From assembly GCA_003696675.1 (NCBI GenBank), contig RFGH01000116.1, positions 59,923-123,922 of the forward strand: a stretch of 64,000 nucleotides of DNA, given 5' to 3'. This document shows positions 9,278 through 20,589 of the stretch, piece after piece. Each line of letters starts with the position of its first letter. Positions within the stretch are counted from its first letter, which is position 1. The notes under the pieces are model-generated. The model made no database searches and was not told where the DNA came from. It saw only the letters and a program-made list of their open reading frames with translations. The translations under genes were made by a program, and so were the position numbers. This DNA comes from Planctomycetota bacterium (lineage in GTDB: Bacteria; Planctomycetota; Phycisphaerae; Phycisphaerales; UBA1924).

Positions 9278-10126
9278 TCAGGCCCGGACGCGGGCGGGCG
9301 CGAAGGCGAAGAAGATGCCGAACATCAGACCCAGGACCGAGGCGGAGCAGACGGGCAGGGTCCAGCCTGCGGCCCGGAGCGCCTGGTTCTCGAATGTGAT
9401 AGCGGGTGGGCGTGGCATGACCTTGAGGGCGGCGCCGTACTGCCAGGTGCGTTCCTGGAGCTCGCCGGGGTCGCGTTGCGGGATGGGCTCACCCTTGAGT
9501 TTGGCGTTGTTCTGGCGGCGGAGGAGGCTGGCTCCGGACTCGGGGAAGCGGAGGGAGGTCTGGACCTCGAAGCCGCCGTCCGGAAGCAGTTCGTAGAAAT
9601 CGAAACGCCACTGGTCGCGGCGGACATCGGCGGTCGATTCGTTGCGTTCCTGCTCGAGACCGAAGACGCCGTCTTTGCGTGGGGCGAGGCCGAAGGGGGT
9701 GCGGGTGACGATGACGAGCCTGGTGTCGATCTCATCGCGGGCCATGCGGGCCTCGAACTCCTCGCGGGTGAGGCCGGCGCGGTCCGCGCAGAAGAGCATC
9801 CGCATCCAGTCGGCGTTCTGGTTGAAGACGCCGCCGGGGATGTTGCGGCGTGCTTCGATGGAGACGGGGATGGTGATCTCGTCCTGCCCGTAACGCACGC
9901 GGATGATGTGGCCGAGGGCTTCGTCGTGTTCGTCGGTGACGCGGATCTCGCGGCCCATGAACTCGAAGGTTGGGTTGACGACCTCGATGTAGGCGTAGAG
10001 GTGATTGACCGACCGCTGGTTGTAGTCCCGCACTCGGGATGCGAGAAGGTAGCCCGACACCAGCAGCATCGCCAGCGAAACGGCGGCGATGATGAGGGGC
10101 ACGGGTCTCGGCTTTGGGATGGCCAT
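9278..10126 (-). CDS. Unknown membrane protein, last gene of the oxidase operon
   Basis: The 282-residue protein was not recognised. It has one hydrophobic helix near residues 10-30, a soluble region of about 210 residues that should lie outside, and a second helix near 253-275. No heme-binding CxxCH or obvious copper site is present. It follows the subunit IV gene by 30 bases on the same strand, so it may be an assembly or accessory factor for the caa3 oxidase. It is not a standard oxidase subunit. Confidence 0.7.
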   Translation of the reverse strand: MAIPKPRPVPLIIAAVSLAMLLVSGYLLASRVRDYNQRSVNHLYAYIEVVNPTFEFMGREIRVTDEHDEALGHIIRVRYGQDEITIPVSIEARRNIPGGVFNQNADWMRMLFCADRAGLTREEFEARMARDEIDTRLVIVTRTPFGLAPRKDGVFGLEQERNESTADVRRDQWRFDFYELLPDGGFEVQTSLRFPESGASLLRRQNNAKLKGEPIPQRDPGELQERTWQYGAALKVMPRPPAITFENQALRAAGWTLPVCSASVLGLMFGIFFAFAPARVRA

Positions 10127-10156
10127 TTCGGTCGTGTTGGAGCGTCGCCTTTGGGA

Positions 10157-10957
10157 TCAGTGGTCGGCGTTGTGAGAGGCGGCACCGTGGTCGTTGTGGG
10201 CGGCGTGCCCGGGTGCAAGTTCGAGCGCATCGGTGCGCCCGGTGCGGACGACCCGCTTCTGGGAGGTGGAGAGGGCGGGTTCGCTGTGGTCGTAGCCGAG
10301 CTGGGCGAAGTAGTTTTCCGTGTCGGCCCAGTGGTGATGCGGATGCTTCTGCTTGGCGTACATCTTGGCCCACCAGTCTTTTTCGGTCTTGTCGGGGTGC
10401 TCGGCGAGGTAGGCGGCGATGGCGTTCTGGCGGACGGTGTTGATCAGGTTATCACCGCCGGTCTGAACTCGGGGCGAGAGGCGTGCATCGAAGCGCTCGT
10501 CGCGTGGTGGGGCGTCGAGCGAAACGCCGGTGCCACCCGACTGGATCTCTCCATACTTGAACTTGTTGACCGCGCCGCGGGTTGAGAGATCGAGCATGGA
10601 GAAGAAGAGGAACAGGCCGACCGCGAAGAGGCAGAAGAGCAGGGCGAAGGTGTTGAGCGGCTTGTCGTAGCGGAGCTGCATGAAATACATGCAGACGAGG
10701 GTGGCCTTGATCGAGGCGATGAGCATGGCGCCGACGATATTGACCCAGAGCGGCAGGTGGATGCTGAAGGCGTTCTCGGCCCACTGCTCGAGGTTGTAGA
10801 ACGCGACGGTCAGTGCGGTGAAGAAGAGCAGGACGAGGAGGACGCCGAGCTGGATCTTCCACGAGACCACCACATGCCCGTGTGCGTGGGTGTTGGTCCC
10901 GTGGGGGTCGTCGGGGTTCCAGCCGAGTGCGTCGTTGTGATTGGCGGCGTGGCTCAT
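10157..10957 (-). CDS. Cytochrome c oxidase subunit IV-like protein (caa3 type)
   Basis: The 266-residue protein has a His-rich N-terminus, then three membrane helices at about 33-50, 70-95 and 105-123. The motif ATLVCMYFMQLRYD is typical of the prokaryotic cytochrome c oxidase subunit IV / CtaF family. About 140 polar residues rich in H and K follow, much longer than the usual tail of roughly 100-residue family members. Subunit IV is a small accessory subunit in the inner membrane. It follows the subunit III gene in the same operon. The long tail has no recognised domain. Confidence 0.88.
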   Translation of the reverse strand: MSHAANHNDALGWNPDDPHGTNTHAHGHVVVSWKIQLGVLLVLLFFTALTVAFYNLEQWAENAFSIHLPLWVNIVGAMLIASIKATLVCMYFMQLRYDKPLNTFALLFCLFAVGLFLFFSMLDLSTRGAVNKFKYGEIQSGGTGVSLDAPPRDERFDARLSPRVQTGGDNLINTVRQNAIAAYLAEHPDKTEKDWWAKMYAKQKHPHHHWADTENYFAQLGYDHSEPALSTSQKRVVRTGRTDALELAPGHAAHNDHGAASHNADH

Positions 10958-11015
10958 GATGCGGCTCCGGGCCGGGATGCGTGTCGGTGAACGGGTGCGT
11001 GCGTGGGAGGGGCGA

Positions 11016-11720
11016 TCAGTGGATCAGATAGAGGAGGGGGAAAAGGAAGATCCAGACGAGGTCCACCAGGTGCCAGTAGAGAGCGGAGTTCTCGACCATG
11101 GTGTATTCGGTGGGGCCGTAGGCCTGGTAGCGCCAAGATCGGTAGAGGACCCAGCCGAGGAGGGTGGCGCCGATGAGGACATGGAGGGCGTGAATGCCGG
11201 TGCCCACATAGTAGAGCGACCACCAGAGTGGCTCGTGGGGGTCCTGGGCCATGGGATAGTTGAAGAAGGTGCCGGGGGCCTTGCCGTCGGCGAGTTTGGG
11301 GATGTACTCGAACTTGAGCTTGATGAAGACGAACAGTGCGGCGCAGATGAGGGTGATGATGAGGTTGATCTTCAGCCACTTCTGGTTGTTGAGCTGTGCG
11401 CACCGGACGGCGTTGGCGACGGTCCATGACGAGATCAGCAGGACGACGGTGTTGGCGGCGCCGAATCGCCAGTCGAGGTAGTGGCTGCCGTTGGCCCAGG
11501 CCTCGGGGTAGAGGAGGCGGAAGACGGCGTAGCCGCAGAAGATGCCGGCGAAGAGCAGGACTTCGGTGGTAAGGAAGAGCCACATGCCGAGCTTGGAGCC
11601 GTCGAACTCCTCGTCGTGTGTGCGCCAGTGGTGCCCGGCTTTGCGGTTGCGCCAGTGCTTGGGGTGCGACCGGATGTGGTCGGGCGCCGGGGTGTCGTAG
11701 GCGTCGAGCGTGGTCTGCAT
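11016..11720 (-). CDS. ctaE: Cytochrome c oxidase subunit III
   Basis: The 234-residue polytopic protein contains SKLGMWLFLTTEVLLFAG and HALHVLIGATLLGW, both hallmarks of subunit III, and about five membrane helices. Subunit III binds next to subunit I and stabilises the oxidase; it carries no redox cofactor. The C-terminus WHLVDLVWIFLFPLLYL is the usual family ending. The gene lies between the subunit I and IV genes. In the 96-base gap after subunit I, two hairpins occur (one with stems at 11779-11785 and 11793-11799), neither with a T tract, so they may affect mRNA stability more than termination. Confidence 0.95.
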   Translation of the reverse strand: MQTTLDAYDTPAPDHIRSHPKHWRNRKAGHHWRTHDEEFDGSKLGMWLFLTTEVLLFAGIFCGYAVFRLLYPEAWANGSHYLDWRFGAANTVVLLISSWTVANAVRCAQLNNQKWLKINLIITLICAALFVFIKLKFEYIPKLADGKAPGTFFNYPMAQDPHEPLWWSLYYVGTGIHALHVLIGATLLGWVLYRSWRYQAYGPTEYTMVENSALYWHLVDLVWIFLFPLLYLIH

Positions 11721-11816
11721 CTTCGACTGCTCCGTTTGTCGGGGCGTGGCGCCCCGGGATCCGTGGTGAGAAGGGACGGGCGGGCGTGTTCGGCCCGCCG
11801 GTCCGGGGTGTGTCGG

Positions 11817-13570
<1,754 letters not shown>

Positions 13571-13574
<4 letters not shown>

Positions 13575-14731
13575 GACTGACCTCCGCCGGTGGTTTCGTT
13601 CGGCTGGGATTCGGTGGATTCGGTGGCGGGCTCGGCGCCGGTGTCGCTTCCGGCGGGCTGCGGGGCGTGCTGGGAGAGGGTCTTCATGTAGGCGATGATG
13701 CCATCGAGTTGGGTCTCGTCGAGCTGGCCCTGGAAGGACGGCATGTTGCCGGCGTATCCGGCGACGATCTTGGCCGCGGGGATGTAGATCGACTCACGGA
13801 TGTAGTTATCGTCCTTGAGGACGGTGGAGCCGTCGGACATCAGCCCCTGGGAGCCGTAGAGGTCTTTCCAGGTGGGGCCAGTGCCGGGGGTACCGTTGAC
13901 GGAGTGGCAGATGGCGCAGCGGCCTTCGTGGATCTGCTTGCCGAGTTCAACGGGATCCTTGGGGGCGTTCCACTCGGCGAGCTTCTGCTCGTAGATGAAC
14001 TGGGGGACGACGCGGATGGTGGCGGCCATGCGGGAGTGCTCGTCGCCGCAGTACTCGGCGCAGAAGACCCACATATCGCGGCCGGGGATGTTCTGGCCGA
14101 CGGTCTCGTCGAAGACTTCCTCCTCGAGCCCGAGGGTCGGGGTGTGGAAGGTATATCCGGTGAATCGGTTGGGATAGACATCCATCTTGGTGCGGAAGTC
14201 GGGGATCCAGAAGGCGTGGATGACATCCTGGCTGGACATCCGCAGGCTCACCGCGGTGTTTTCTGGTACATAGAAGATGGGGTACTTGTTACCAACGACC
14301 GTTCCGTCGGCGGACTCTTCGAGGAACTTGGTTTCGGGGCTTTGGGCGCCATTGGGATAAGTGATAGCCCAGCCCCACTTCCACGCGGAGACGCGGAGTT
14401 CGAGGGCGCCGGTGGGGGCGACTGTCTTGCTGAGGTAACCCTGGAAGCCGAGGATGAAGATCACCAGCAGTGCCGAGCTGGGCACGACGGTCCAGATGAT
14501 TTCGAGGGGGGTGTTGTGGTGCGGGCTGACGGGCGCGGGTACGCCGGGACGCCGACGATACTTGACGGTCCAGTAGACCATCAGCACCATGAGCAGCACG
14601 AAGAAGAAGGTGCTGAACCAGAAGATCATCATGAACAGGCCGTCGGACCACGCGGCCGAGTCAGACGCGGGCGCGGCGCGGAAGATGAACTTGCTCAGCC
14701 AGCTCTGTTCAGCGAGGGTGTATGACATCAA
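13571..14731 (-). CDS. ctaC: Cytochrome c oxidase subunit II with fused cytochrome c domain
   Basis: The 386-residue subunit takes electrons into the oxidase. Two N-terminal helices near residues 25-55 and 80-100 anchor it. The CuA domain has [12 protein letters not shown] near residue 225, which supplies the two cysteines, histidine and methionine. A C-terminal cytochrome c domain with CAICH near residue 275 and a later MPSF methionine makes this a caa3-type subunit. The tail is rich in P, T and E. The gene overlaps SCO upstream and subunit I downstream, both as ATGA, so all three are probably coupled. The fused heme domain suggests direct electron hand-over from alternative complex III. Confidence 0.96.
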
Positions 14732-15693
14732 TGCACCTGCCCCGCGGGTTTCGCGGTGTAGCGCTCGCTCCGGCCGCTCTGTGCGGCTGCGGTGCGATCA
14801 TGGGATTCGGAATCGGTGTTCGGTTCGGACCTGGCCGCCCGCTTGGCCCGGACACGCTCGCCGACGAGCATGGCGGAGATGATGACGGTCAGGAGGATGA
14901 CGGTCAGGACGCCGCCGATGCGCATGAGGGCCATGGCTTCGAGGGAGTAGGCGCCAGCGGTGGGGTCGTAGCGGAAGCAGTAGTGCATGATCCGCTCGCC
15001 GAGGCTCTTGGCGATCTTGCCCTCGGTGGCTTCGAGGAGGGAGAGCTTGAGCTGGTCGGGGGGGTACTCGAAGCCGTAGATGTAGCGGGCGACCACGCCA
15101 TCGGGGGAGAGGATGGTCAGGCCGACGGGGTGGGACCATTCGCCGTTGGGGAGGGGGGCGAAGTTCCAGCCGACCGCGTCGGTGAGTCGGCGGATGTTGA
15201 CCTGGTCGCCGGTCATGAAGAGCATGCCTTCGCGGACCTTGGGGCCCTTGGCGACGGTGTAGTGGTTGAGCGAGCGCTCGCGCCGATTCAGGGCGTGAGT
15301 GGTGGTCTCGGTGTGGTCGAAGCTGATGACGAGGAGGCGGTAGTCTTCGCCGATGGCGTAGTCGAGGTTGTTGAGCGAACTGTCGAGCTGGTCGAGGACC
15401 AGATTGCAGACGATGGGGCATTCGTAGTAGACCAGAGCGAGGACGGCGGGTTTGCCGTCCTGGAAGAACTCGGAGAGTCGGCGGGACTGGCCGTCGGCGT
15501 CGGTGAAGGTCGCGTCGAGGGGGATACGCGCGCCAAGGTGCTCTTCAAGATCAACACCCTGGAGTTCGCGGACCTGGTCCTTCTCGAGGATGAGCTGGGC
15601 CGACGCGGGCGCGGCGACACTGAAGAGCGTGAGGCTCGTCAGGGCGAGGCCCGTGAGTCGGGCGAGCGGATTGGGGCGGGTGGCCCGGGTCAT
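14728..15693 (-). CDS. SCO1/SenC-family copper chaperone with C-terminal anchor
   Basis: The 321-residue protein probably delivers copper to the CuA site of subunit II. It has a cleavable-looking signal peptide (residues 1-32), a thioredoxin-like domain with the copper-binding CPIVC near residue 92, and the matching histidine in WSHPVGL near 187. A hydrophobic helix follows near 255-275 (GVLTVILLTVIISAMLVG) and then a basic, polar tail. Typical SCO proteins have one N-terminal anchor, so this layout is unusual. The gene lies between the small membrane protein and ctaC, overlapping ctaC by four bases, which supports a CuA assembly role. Confidence 0.92.
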   Translation of the reverse strand: MTRATRPNPLARLTGLALTSLTLFSVAAPASAQLILEKDQVRELQGVDLEEHLGARIPLDATFTDADGQSRRLSEFFQDGKPAVLALVYYECPIVCNLVLDQLDSSLNNLDYAIGEDYRLLVISFDHTETTTHALNRRERSLNHYTVAKGPKVREGMLFMTGDQVNIRRLTDAVGWNFAPLPNGEWSHPVGLTILSPDGVVARYIYGFEYPPDQLKLSLLEATEGKIAKSLGERIMHYCFRYDPTAGAYSLEAMALMRIGGVLTVILLTVIISAMLVGERVRAKRAARSEPNTDSESHDRTAAAQSGRSERYTAKPAGQVH

Positions 15694-15706
15694 TCTTGGG
15701 GTGGGC

Positions 15707-16069
15707 TTAGTTCGAGGCGGCTTGGTACTCGGCCATCACACGCTGTGCGGCCTTATCGAGAGGGATGTGGACAGTGCGGGCGTCGCGATCGACCCAGCCG
15801 TAGGAGTTGAGCTTCTCGCGGGCGGCGAGCTTGGCGTTGAATGCCGGCTCCATCATGGCGGTGCCCTCGGTCTTGCTGGCTTTGTACTTGCCGACATAGG
15901 AGTTGAAGAAGGCGACGAGGATGAGGATGGTCAGGATGACGCCGACTGTCATGATGATGAAGGTCATCCCCAGGGCCTTGACGGTCATGTGCGAGCCGTG
16001 CTCGTGCTGTGGGGCGCCCTCCTCGGCGGAGTGCTGGTGCCAGTTGTCGTGGGCATGGTCGGCGCTCAT
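15707..16069 (-). CDS. Small unknown single-helix protein in the actF-SCO gap
   Basis: The 120-residue product has a His-rich N-terminus (residues 4-26), one strong membrane helix near 30-55 and a charged domain of about 65 residues. No cofactor motif is visible and the family was not recognised. It sits between actF and the SCO gene, 13 bases from the latter, so it should be co-expressed with both respiratory complexes. A linker, assembly or metal-handling role is possible, but inferred only from position and the histidines. Confidence 0.75.
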   Translation of the reverse strand: MSADHAHDNWHQHSAEEGAPQHEHGSHMTVKALGMTFIIMTVGVILTILILVAFFNSYVGKYKASKTEGTAMMEPAFNAKLAAREKLNSYGWVDRDARTVHIPLDKAAQRVMAEYQAASN

Positions 16070-16171
16070 CGCTCGATCTCCGTATTCGCGTTTCCCAGGC
16101 GGATCGATGCCGGGGATGGGGTTTCGGTTGGAAGTCCGCCCGACCTGCGTTGGCGGGTGGGCGGGAATGGA

Positions 16172-17512
16172 TCACACATAGTTCGCGTGCTTCATGGACT
16201 CATGGAGCATGGGATCCTTGGTGGGCAGCAGGTAGCCCTTCTCGACCGCGCGGGTCAGGAAGAAGCCCCAGACGCCGAGGACGCCCAGCACGCCGGCGGC
16301 GTCGAGCCAGATACCGGGCAGGCCAGGATCGATCAGATCCCCGTTTGTGGTGGCCAGGGGGGTGTAGACCATCGGGCGGATGATCCAGGCCATGTCGGCG
16401 ATGGTCATCACGATGATGAAGACCGCCATCACGCTGAGGAGGAAGGCGTTGCGCTTGACCGATCGCCAGATGATCGCGAGGAAGGGGACGATGAAGTGTC
16501 CCACGATCAGGGCGGTGAAGAGCCAGCCCCAGCCGTACTCCTTGCGGTAGACGAACCATGCGGTTTCTTCAGGGATGTTGGAGTACCAGATCAAGAAGTA
16601 CTGCGAGAAGGAGATGTACGCCCAGAACACGGTGAACGCGAACATGAGCTTGCCGAGATCGTGGAAGTGCTCCTCGGTCACGAGCCCGGAGAGCTTGCCG
16701 CGGGAGCGGAGCACCGCGAGCATCAGGACGACCAAGGAAACCGATCCGAGAGCACAGCTGGCGAAGTAGTACACGCCCCACATGGTGGAGAAGAATCGGA
16801 AATCGATGCTCATGAGGAAGTCGAAGGCCGCGAAGGCGGTGGTCAGGGCGAAGAGGAGGATGCCCCAACCGGCGGTGAAGCGGGCCTTGCGGCCGAGCAA
16901 GCGATCCCCGGTTTCGTCGCACTTGCGGCTCAGCGAAGCAAAGCGCATGCCGAGGAAGATCCATACCGCGCCGTAGGCGAGCAGGCGGAGGGCGAAGAAG
17001 CCGGGGTTGAGATAAGGCTCCTTCTTCTCGAGCAGGTAGTCGCCGTGGGTGCCGCCCATCCAGGTGAGCAGTACGCCGTGGTTGATGTACTCGATCGCGA
17101 AGACGATGAGCAGCATGAGCCAAGGCAGCCAGACGATCGAGGCGGCGTTCTCGAACATGCGACGGCCGGTGATGATCCAGCCAGCGTTGAGCGAGTGGAA
17201 CACCAGCAGGAAGAAGATGGAACCGAGCGAGAGGGCCAGCGCGGTGAACACGCCGATCTCGAACGCCGCGAGGGCGTGGCGGAGGTTGTACGAGAACGCC
17301 CCGATGACAGTCAGTAGCAATCCGACCGCACCGATGAGCAGCAGCGGGATGCCGAACTTGCCTACGACGCCTTGGGCCCGGATGTTGTCCTCGGCCATGC
17401 GTGGGTCGGCGGCGATCTTCTCGAGCCGTTGCTGCCACTCATGATCGGTCAGCGCGGTGGCGTCCGGCGCGGGGCGATTTGCGAATATCTGGCTGACGGG
17501 AGACTGGCTCAC
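16172..17512 (-). CDS. actF: Alternative complex III membrane subunit ActF
   Basis: The 446-residue integral membrane protein has about ten helices and a soluble N-terminal stretch of about 50 residues. It resembles the NrfD-like quinone-binding fold shared by ActC and ActF. Identification rests on gene order and features such as FHSLNAGWIITGRRMFEN and WAYISFSQYFLIWYSNIPEE, which are familiar from ActF proteins. ActF helps anchor the complex and may take part in proton movement. It starts with GTG at 17512, overlapping the actE stop as GTGA, so it is probably coupled to actE. Confidence 0.93.
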   Translation of the reverse strand: MSQSPVSQIFANRPAPDATALTDHEWQQRLEKIAADPRMAEDNIRAQGVVGKFGIPLLLIGAVGLLLTVIGAFSYNLRHALAAFEIGVFTALALSLGSIFFLLVFHSLNAGWIITGRRMFENAASIVWLPWLMLLIVFAIEYINHGVLLTWMGGTHGDYLLEKKEPYLNPGFFALRLLAYGAVWIFLGMRFASLSRKCDETGDRLLGRKARFTAGWGILLFALTTAFAAFDFLMSIDFRFFSTMWGVYYFASCALGSVSLVVLMLAVLRSRGKLSGLVTEEHFHDLGKLMFAFTVFWAYISFSQYFLIWYSNIPEETAWFVYRKEYGWGWLFTALIVGHFIVPFLAIIWRSVKRNAFLLSVMAVFIIVMTIADMAWIIRPMVYTPLATTNGDLIDPGLPGIWLDAAGVLGVLGVWGFFLTRAVEKGYLLPTKDPMLHESMKHANYV

Positions 17513-18294
17513 GGGTTGCCCCCTGTGGTCTCGAGACGGGCCTGGTCGGCGGGATCGAGCTGGTCGAACGGCACGCCCTGGGCGGCCTGTAGGACCCGGA
17601 GATAGGCGACGACGGCCCAGGCGTCCTGCTCGTTGATGGCATGCTTGTAGGCCGGCATGCGATTGCCGCCGTCCGGACGCCAGAGACCTTCACGGATGAC
17701 ATGGAACAGATAACCGTCCTTGCCTTGGAAGGTTGAGCGGTCGCGGTAGATTTCGCTCATCAGGTTGGCCGGGGCGTAGCTCCAGAGCCGCCCGACGGTG
17801 CCTTCGTTCCCACCGTGGCCGGTGTAGCCGTGGCAGGCCGAGCAGTAGATATCGAAACGCTCCTTGCCGCGAGCGATGAGCTCGCTGGTCATCTGGACCG
17901 GCATGTAATCGACATATTCGGGCTCGGCCATGGTGGAGCCCTTCACGATGCCGAAGGAGAAGGTCTCGTCGGCTTTGAGCATGCGGTCGCGGTCGGCCTG
18001 GATCATGCCCGCCCAGGCGTCGCTGGCGACCGACTCGGCCGCGACGGCATGGCTGCCGAACGGGACCGAACGCTCGACAAGCGGGCGCTGGCTGCGGCTG
18101 TCTTCGAAGAACTGGGTCTCCGACTGCGGCTTGAGTTTGGGCTGTTGGTCCATGTCGGGGAAGAACTGGCGGGGCGGCTTGTCGGTGCGGTCGCCCCGGC
18201 AGCCGGCCATCCCGGCGGCCGAAAACAGCAACGCGACGGCGCCGAGGGCGAGCCCTGCGGCGTGACGCGTGGATTGGGTGGTGGTCGTCGTCAT
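17509..18294 (-). CDS. actE: Alternative complex III cytochrome c subunit ActE
   Basis: The 261-residue protein carries one class I heme c. It has an N-terminal signal/anchor ending at MAGCRGD, so it may be a lipoprotein. The heme-binding CSACH lies near residue 158, and a downstream RMPAYK offers the axial methionine. ActE is a mono-heme cytochrome on the periplasmic face of the complex, a plausible exit for electrons to the caa3 oxidase. The gene is 37 bases after actD and overlaps actF by four bases. Confidence 0.94.
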   Translation of the reverse strand: MTTTTTQSTRHAAGLALGAVALLFSAAGMAGCRGDRTDKPPRQFFPDMDQQPKLKPQSETQFFEDSRSQRPLVERSVPFGSHAVAAESVASDAWAGMIQADRDRMLKADETFSFGIVKGSTMAEPEYVDYMPVQMTSELIARGKERFDIYCSACHGYTGHGGNEGTVGRLWSYAPANLMSEIYRDRSTFQGKDGYLFHVIREGLWRPDGGNRMPAYKHAINEQDAWAVVAYLRVLQAAQGVPFDQLDPADQARLETTGGNP

Positions 18295-18331
18295 CGGTGG
18301 TCCTTTGGAGCGTCCCGGCGGGGCGGTGGGC

Positions 18332-18958
18332 TCAGTCCTCTTCCTCGATGATGGTGATGTGCGAGCCGCCGACCTTCTCGAGCAGGGCGCGGGTCTTGTC
18401 CGGATCGAAGTTGGGATCTTCGGCCTCGATCGCGATCACGAACCGGTCGTTGCTCACGCGGTAGAAACGCTCGTGCGAGAACAGCGGGTGGTGGAATCTG
18501 GGCAGGCCATTGAGCGCGAGCATGCCGAACAGGCATGCGAACGCCGTGAACAGCACGCCCAGCTCGAACATGATCGGAACGAAGGGTTCCCACGCGCCGT
18601 AGGGCTTACCTTGGACGACCATGGGGTACAGATAGTCCGAGGTGATCCACTGCAGGAAGGCGGCGAACGCCACGCCGGTGATGGCCGCCCCGCCGGCGAT
18701 GAGCGGCAGCTTGGTGGTCTTGATGCCCATCGCCTTCTCCATGCCGTGCACGGGGAAGGGCGAGAACACATCCCAGCGGGAGTAGCCCGCGTCGCGGACC
18801 TTCTCGGCGGCGTGGTACATCGCGGGGGTCTCGCCGAACTCGGCGACGATGCCGTAGACCCGCTTACCGGATTCCGTGACGAACCTCGGTGCCGGGCGGC
18901 GCACGAAGCCGGGGAAGTAATCCGCGGCGCCCGCGATCAATGTCTTGATGCCTGCCAT
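18332..18958 (-). CDS. actD: Alternative complex III subunit ActD (DUF3341)
   Basis: The 208-residue protein matches the DUF3341/ActD pattern: an N-terminal soluble part with YGIVAEFGETPAMYHAAEKV, two helices near residues 92-112 and 128-152 and a C-terminal soluble region. The motif YSRWDVFSPFPVHGMEKAMG is characteristic. ActD carries no cofactor and lies beside ActC and ActF in the membrane. It starts 13 bases after actC ends. The length is slightly above the usual range because of a short N-terminal extension. Confidence 0.93.
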   Translation of the reverse strand: MAGIKTLIAGAADYFPGFVRRPAPRFVTESGKRVYGIVAEFGETPAMYHAAEKVRDAGYSRWDVFSPFPVHGMEKAMGIKTTKLPLIAGGAAITGVAFAAFLQWITSDYLYPMVVQGKPYGAWEPFVPIMFELGVLFTAFACLFGMLALNGLPRFHHPLFSHERFYRVSNDRFVIAIEAEDPNFDPDKTRALLEKVGGSHITIIEEED

Positions 18959-18971
18959 CGTTGGTCTCCCC

Positions 18972-20552
18972 TTAGTGGTGATCGTCCGTGTGCGCCTGGG
19001 GCATGACGAGCTTGACCTCGGCCATAGCGAACACCGGGAGGAACTTGAGGAACAGGAGGAACAGCGTCATGAAGATGCCGCACGAACCGACGAAGGTCAG
19101 GATGTCGACCCAGGTCGGGAAGAACATGTGCCACTCGCCGGGGATGAACGCCCGGTGGAGCGAGGTCACGATGATCACAAACCGCTCGAACCACATGCCG
19201 ATGGTGACGGCGAGGGCCACGATCCAGATCACGACAGGGTTCTGCCGCAGTTTGCGGAACCAGAATAGCTGCGGGAAAACCACATTACAGATGATCATCG
19301 TCCAATAGGCCCACCAGTATGGCGCGACATTCGGGTTGACGCGGTTGTTGGCGAACACCTCGAACTCGAACTTGTTGGCTCCATACCAAGCGATGAAGAA
19401 CTCCATCGAGTACGCAAAGCCGACCATGGTGCCCGTCACGAGCAGGATCTTGGCCATGTTCTCCAAGTGACGCAGCGTCAGAAGATCGGAGAAGTTGGGC
19501 AGGATCGAGCGGATCGGGATCAGGAGCAGCAGCACCATCGCGAACCCGCCGAACACGGCGCCCGCGACGAAGTACGGCGGGAAGATCGTCGTGTGCCAGC
19601 CCGGCAGGATCGAGGTCGCGAAGTCGAACGACACGATCGAGTGCACCGAGAGCACCAGGGGGGTCGAGATGCCCGCCAGCATCAGGTAGGCCTTCTCGTA
19701 GCGGTGCCAGTGGCGGCTGGAGAAACGCCAGCCGAGGCTCAACAAGCCGTACACGAACGCGCGGATGGTGTCCGGGCGCGGCATGAAGGGCAGCACGATG
19801 TCCTTGCCCACCGGCATGGGGATCGCGAAGGGACGGGAGATCCCGCGGTTCAGACGCAGGTACGCCCGGTCACGCAGGGTGGCCAGGTCCGGGATCATGC
19901 CCATGTACCAGAAGAGCAACGAGACCGTGGCGTAGGTCGACACGGCGAACACATCCCACAGCAGCGGGCTGCGAAAGTTCGGCCATATGGCGTTGGAGTT
20001 GGGGATCGGGAACAGCATCCAGGCGAACCAGACGCGTCCGACATGGATACCGGGGAAGATACCCGCGCAGACCACGGCAAAGATCGTCATCGCCTCGGCG
20101 GATCGATTCACGGCCGTTCGCCAGTTCTGCTTGAGCAGGCACAGGATCGCGGAGATCAGGGTGCCGGCGTGGCCGATACCGATCCAGAACACGAAGTTGG
20201 TGATGTCCCACGCCCAGTCGACCTGGTTGTTCAGACCCCACACACCCACGCCGGTGATGATCAGATAAAGGATCATGCCGGTGCCAAGTGCGGCGATGCT
20301 CGAGGTGATGGTGAACAGCGCCAGCCACGGCTTGGGCATCGGCGCCTCGGCGTAGCCACAGACGATGTCGGTGACCTCGCCGAAGGAACGATCGCCCAGG
20401 ACGAGGGGGGCCCGCTTGCCGGGATCCTCGATCAGGGTGCCGTCGTCCCGCGTGCCCGGGATCGTCTTCTGACGCCGAGGCGGGGGCTGGGCGCCGGGCT
20501 GGAGCCCGGTGAGCCGGTTAGCGATGGACTGGTCTGGTTCGAATGCGGTCAT
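18972..20552 (-). CDS. actC: Alternative complex III membrane subunit ActC (NrfD/PsrC family)
   Basis: The 526-residue polytopic protein is the NrfD-family quinol-binding subunit. It has a soluble N-terminus of about 75 residues, then about ten membrane helices with typical ActC elements such as [18 protein letters not shown] near residue 136 and [16 protein letters not shown] near 304. It should sit under ActB and pass electrons from quinol to its iron-sulfur clusters. The gene lies 37 bases after actB. Length and order match known act operons. Confidence 0.95.
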   Translation of the reverse strand: MTAFEPDQSIANRLTGLQPGAQPPPRRQKTIPGTRDDGTLIEDPGKRAPLVLGDRSFGEVTDIVCGYAEAPMPKPWLALFTITSSIAALGTGMILYLIITGVGVWGLNNQVDWAWDITNFVFWIGIGHAGTLISAILCLLKQNWRTAVNRSAEAMTIFAVVCAGIFPGIHVGRVWFAWMLFPIPNSNAIWPNFRSPLLWDVFAVSTYATVSLLFWYMGMIPDLATLRDRAYLRLNRGISRPFAIPMPVGKDIVLPFMPRPDTIRAFVYGLLSLGWRFSSRHWHRYEKAYLMLAGISTPLVLSVHSIVSFDFATSILPGWHTTIFPPYFVAGAVFGGFAMVLLLLIPIRSILPNFSDLLTLRHLENMAKILLVTGTMVGFAYSMEFFIAWYGANKFEFEVFANNRVNPNVAPYWWAYWTMIICNVVFPQLFWFRKLRQNPVVIWIVALAVTIGMWFERFVIIVTSLHRAFIPGEWHMFFPTWVDILTFVGSCGIFMTLFLLFLKFLPVFAMAEVKLVMPQAHTDDHH

Positions 20553-20589
20553 GGTCGCTCCGCCTGCTGCTTGCCGGTCGGTCGTTGGT

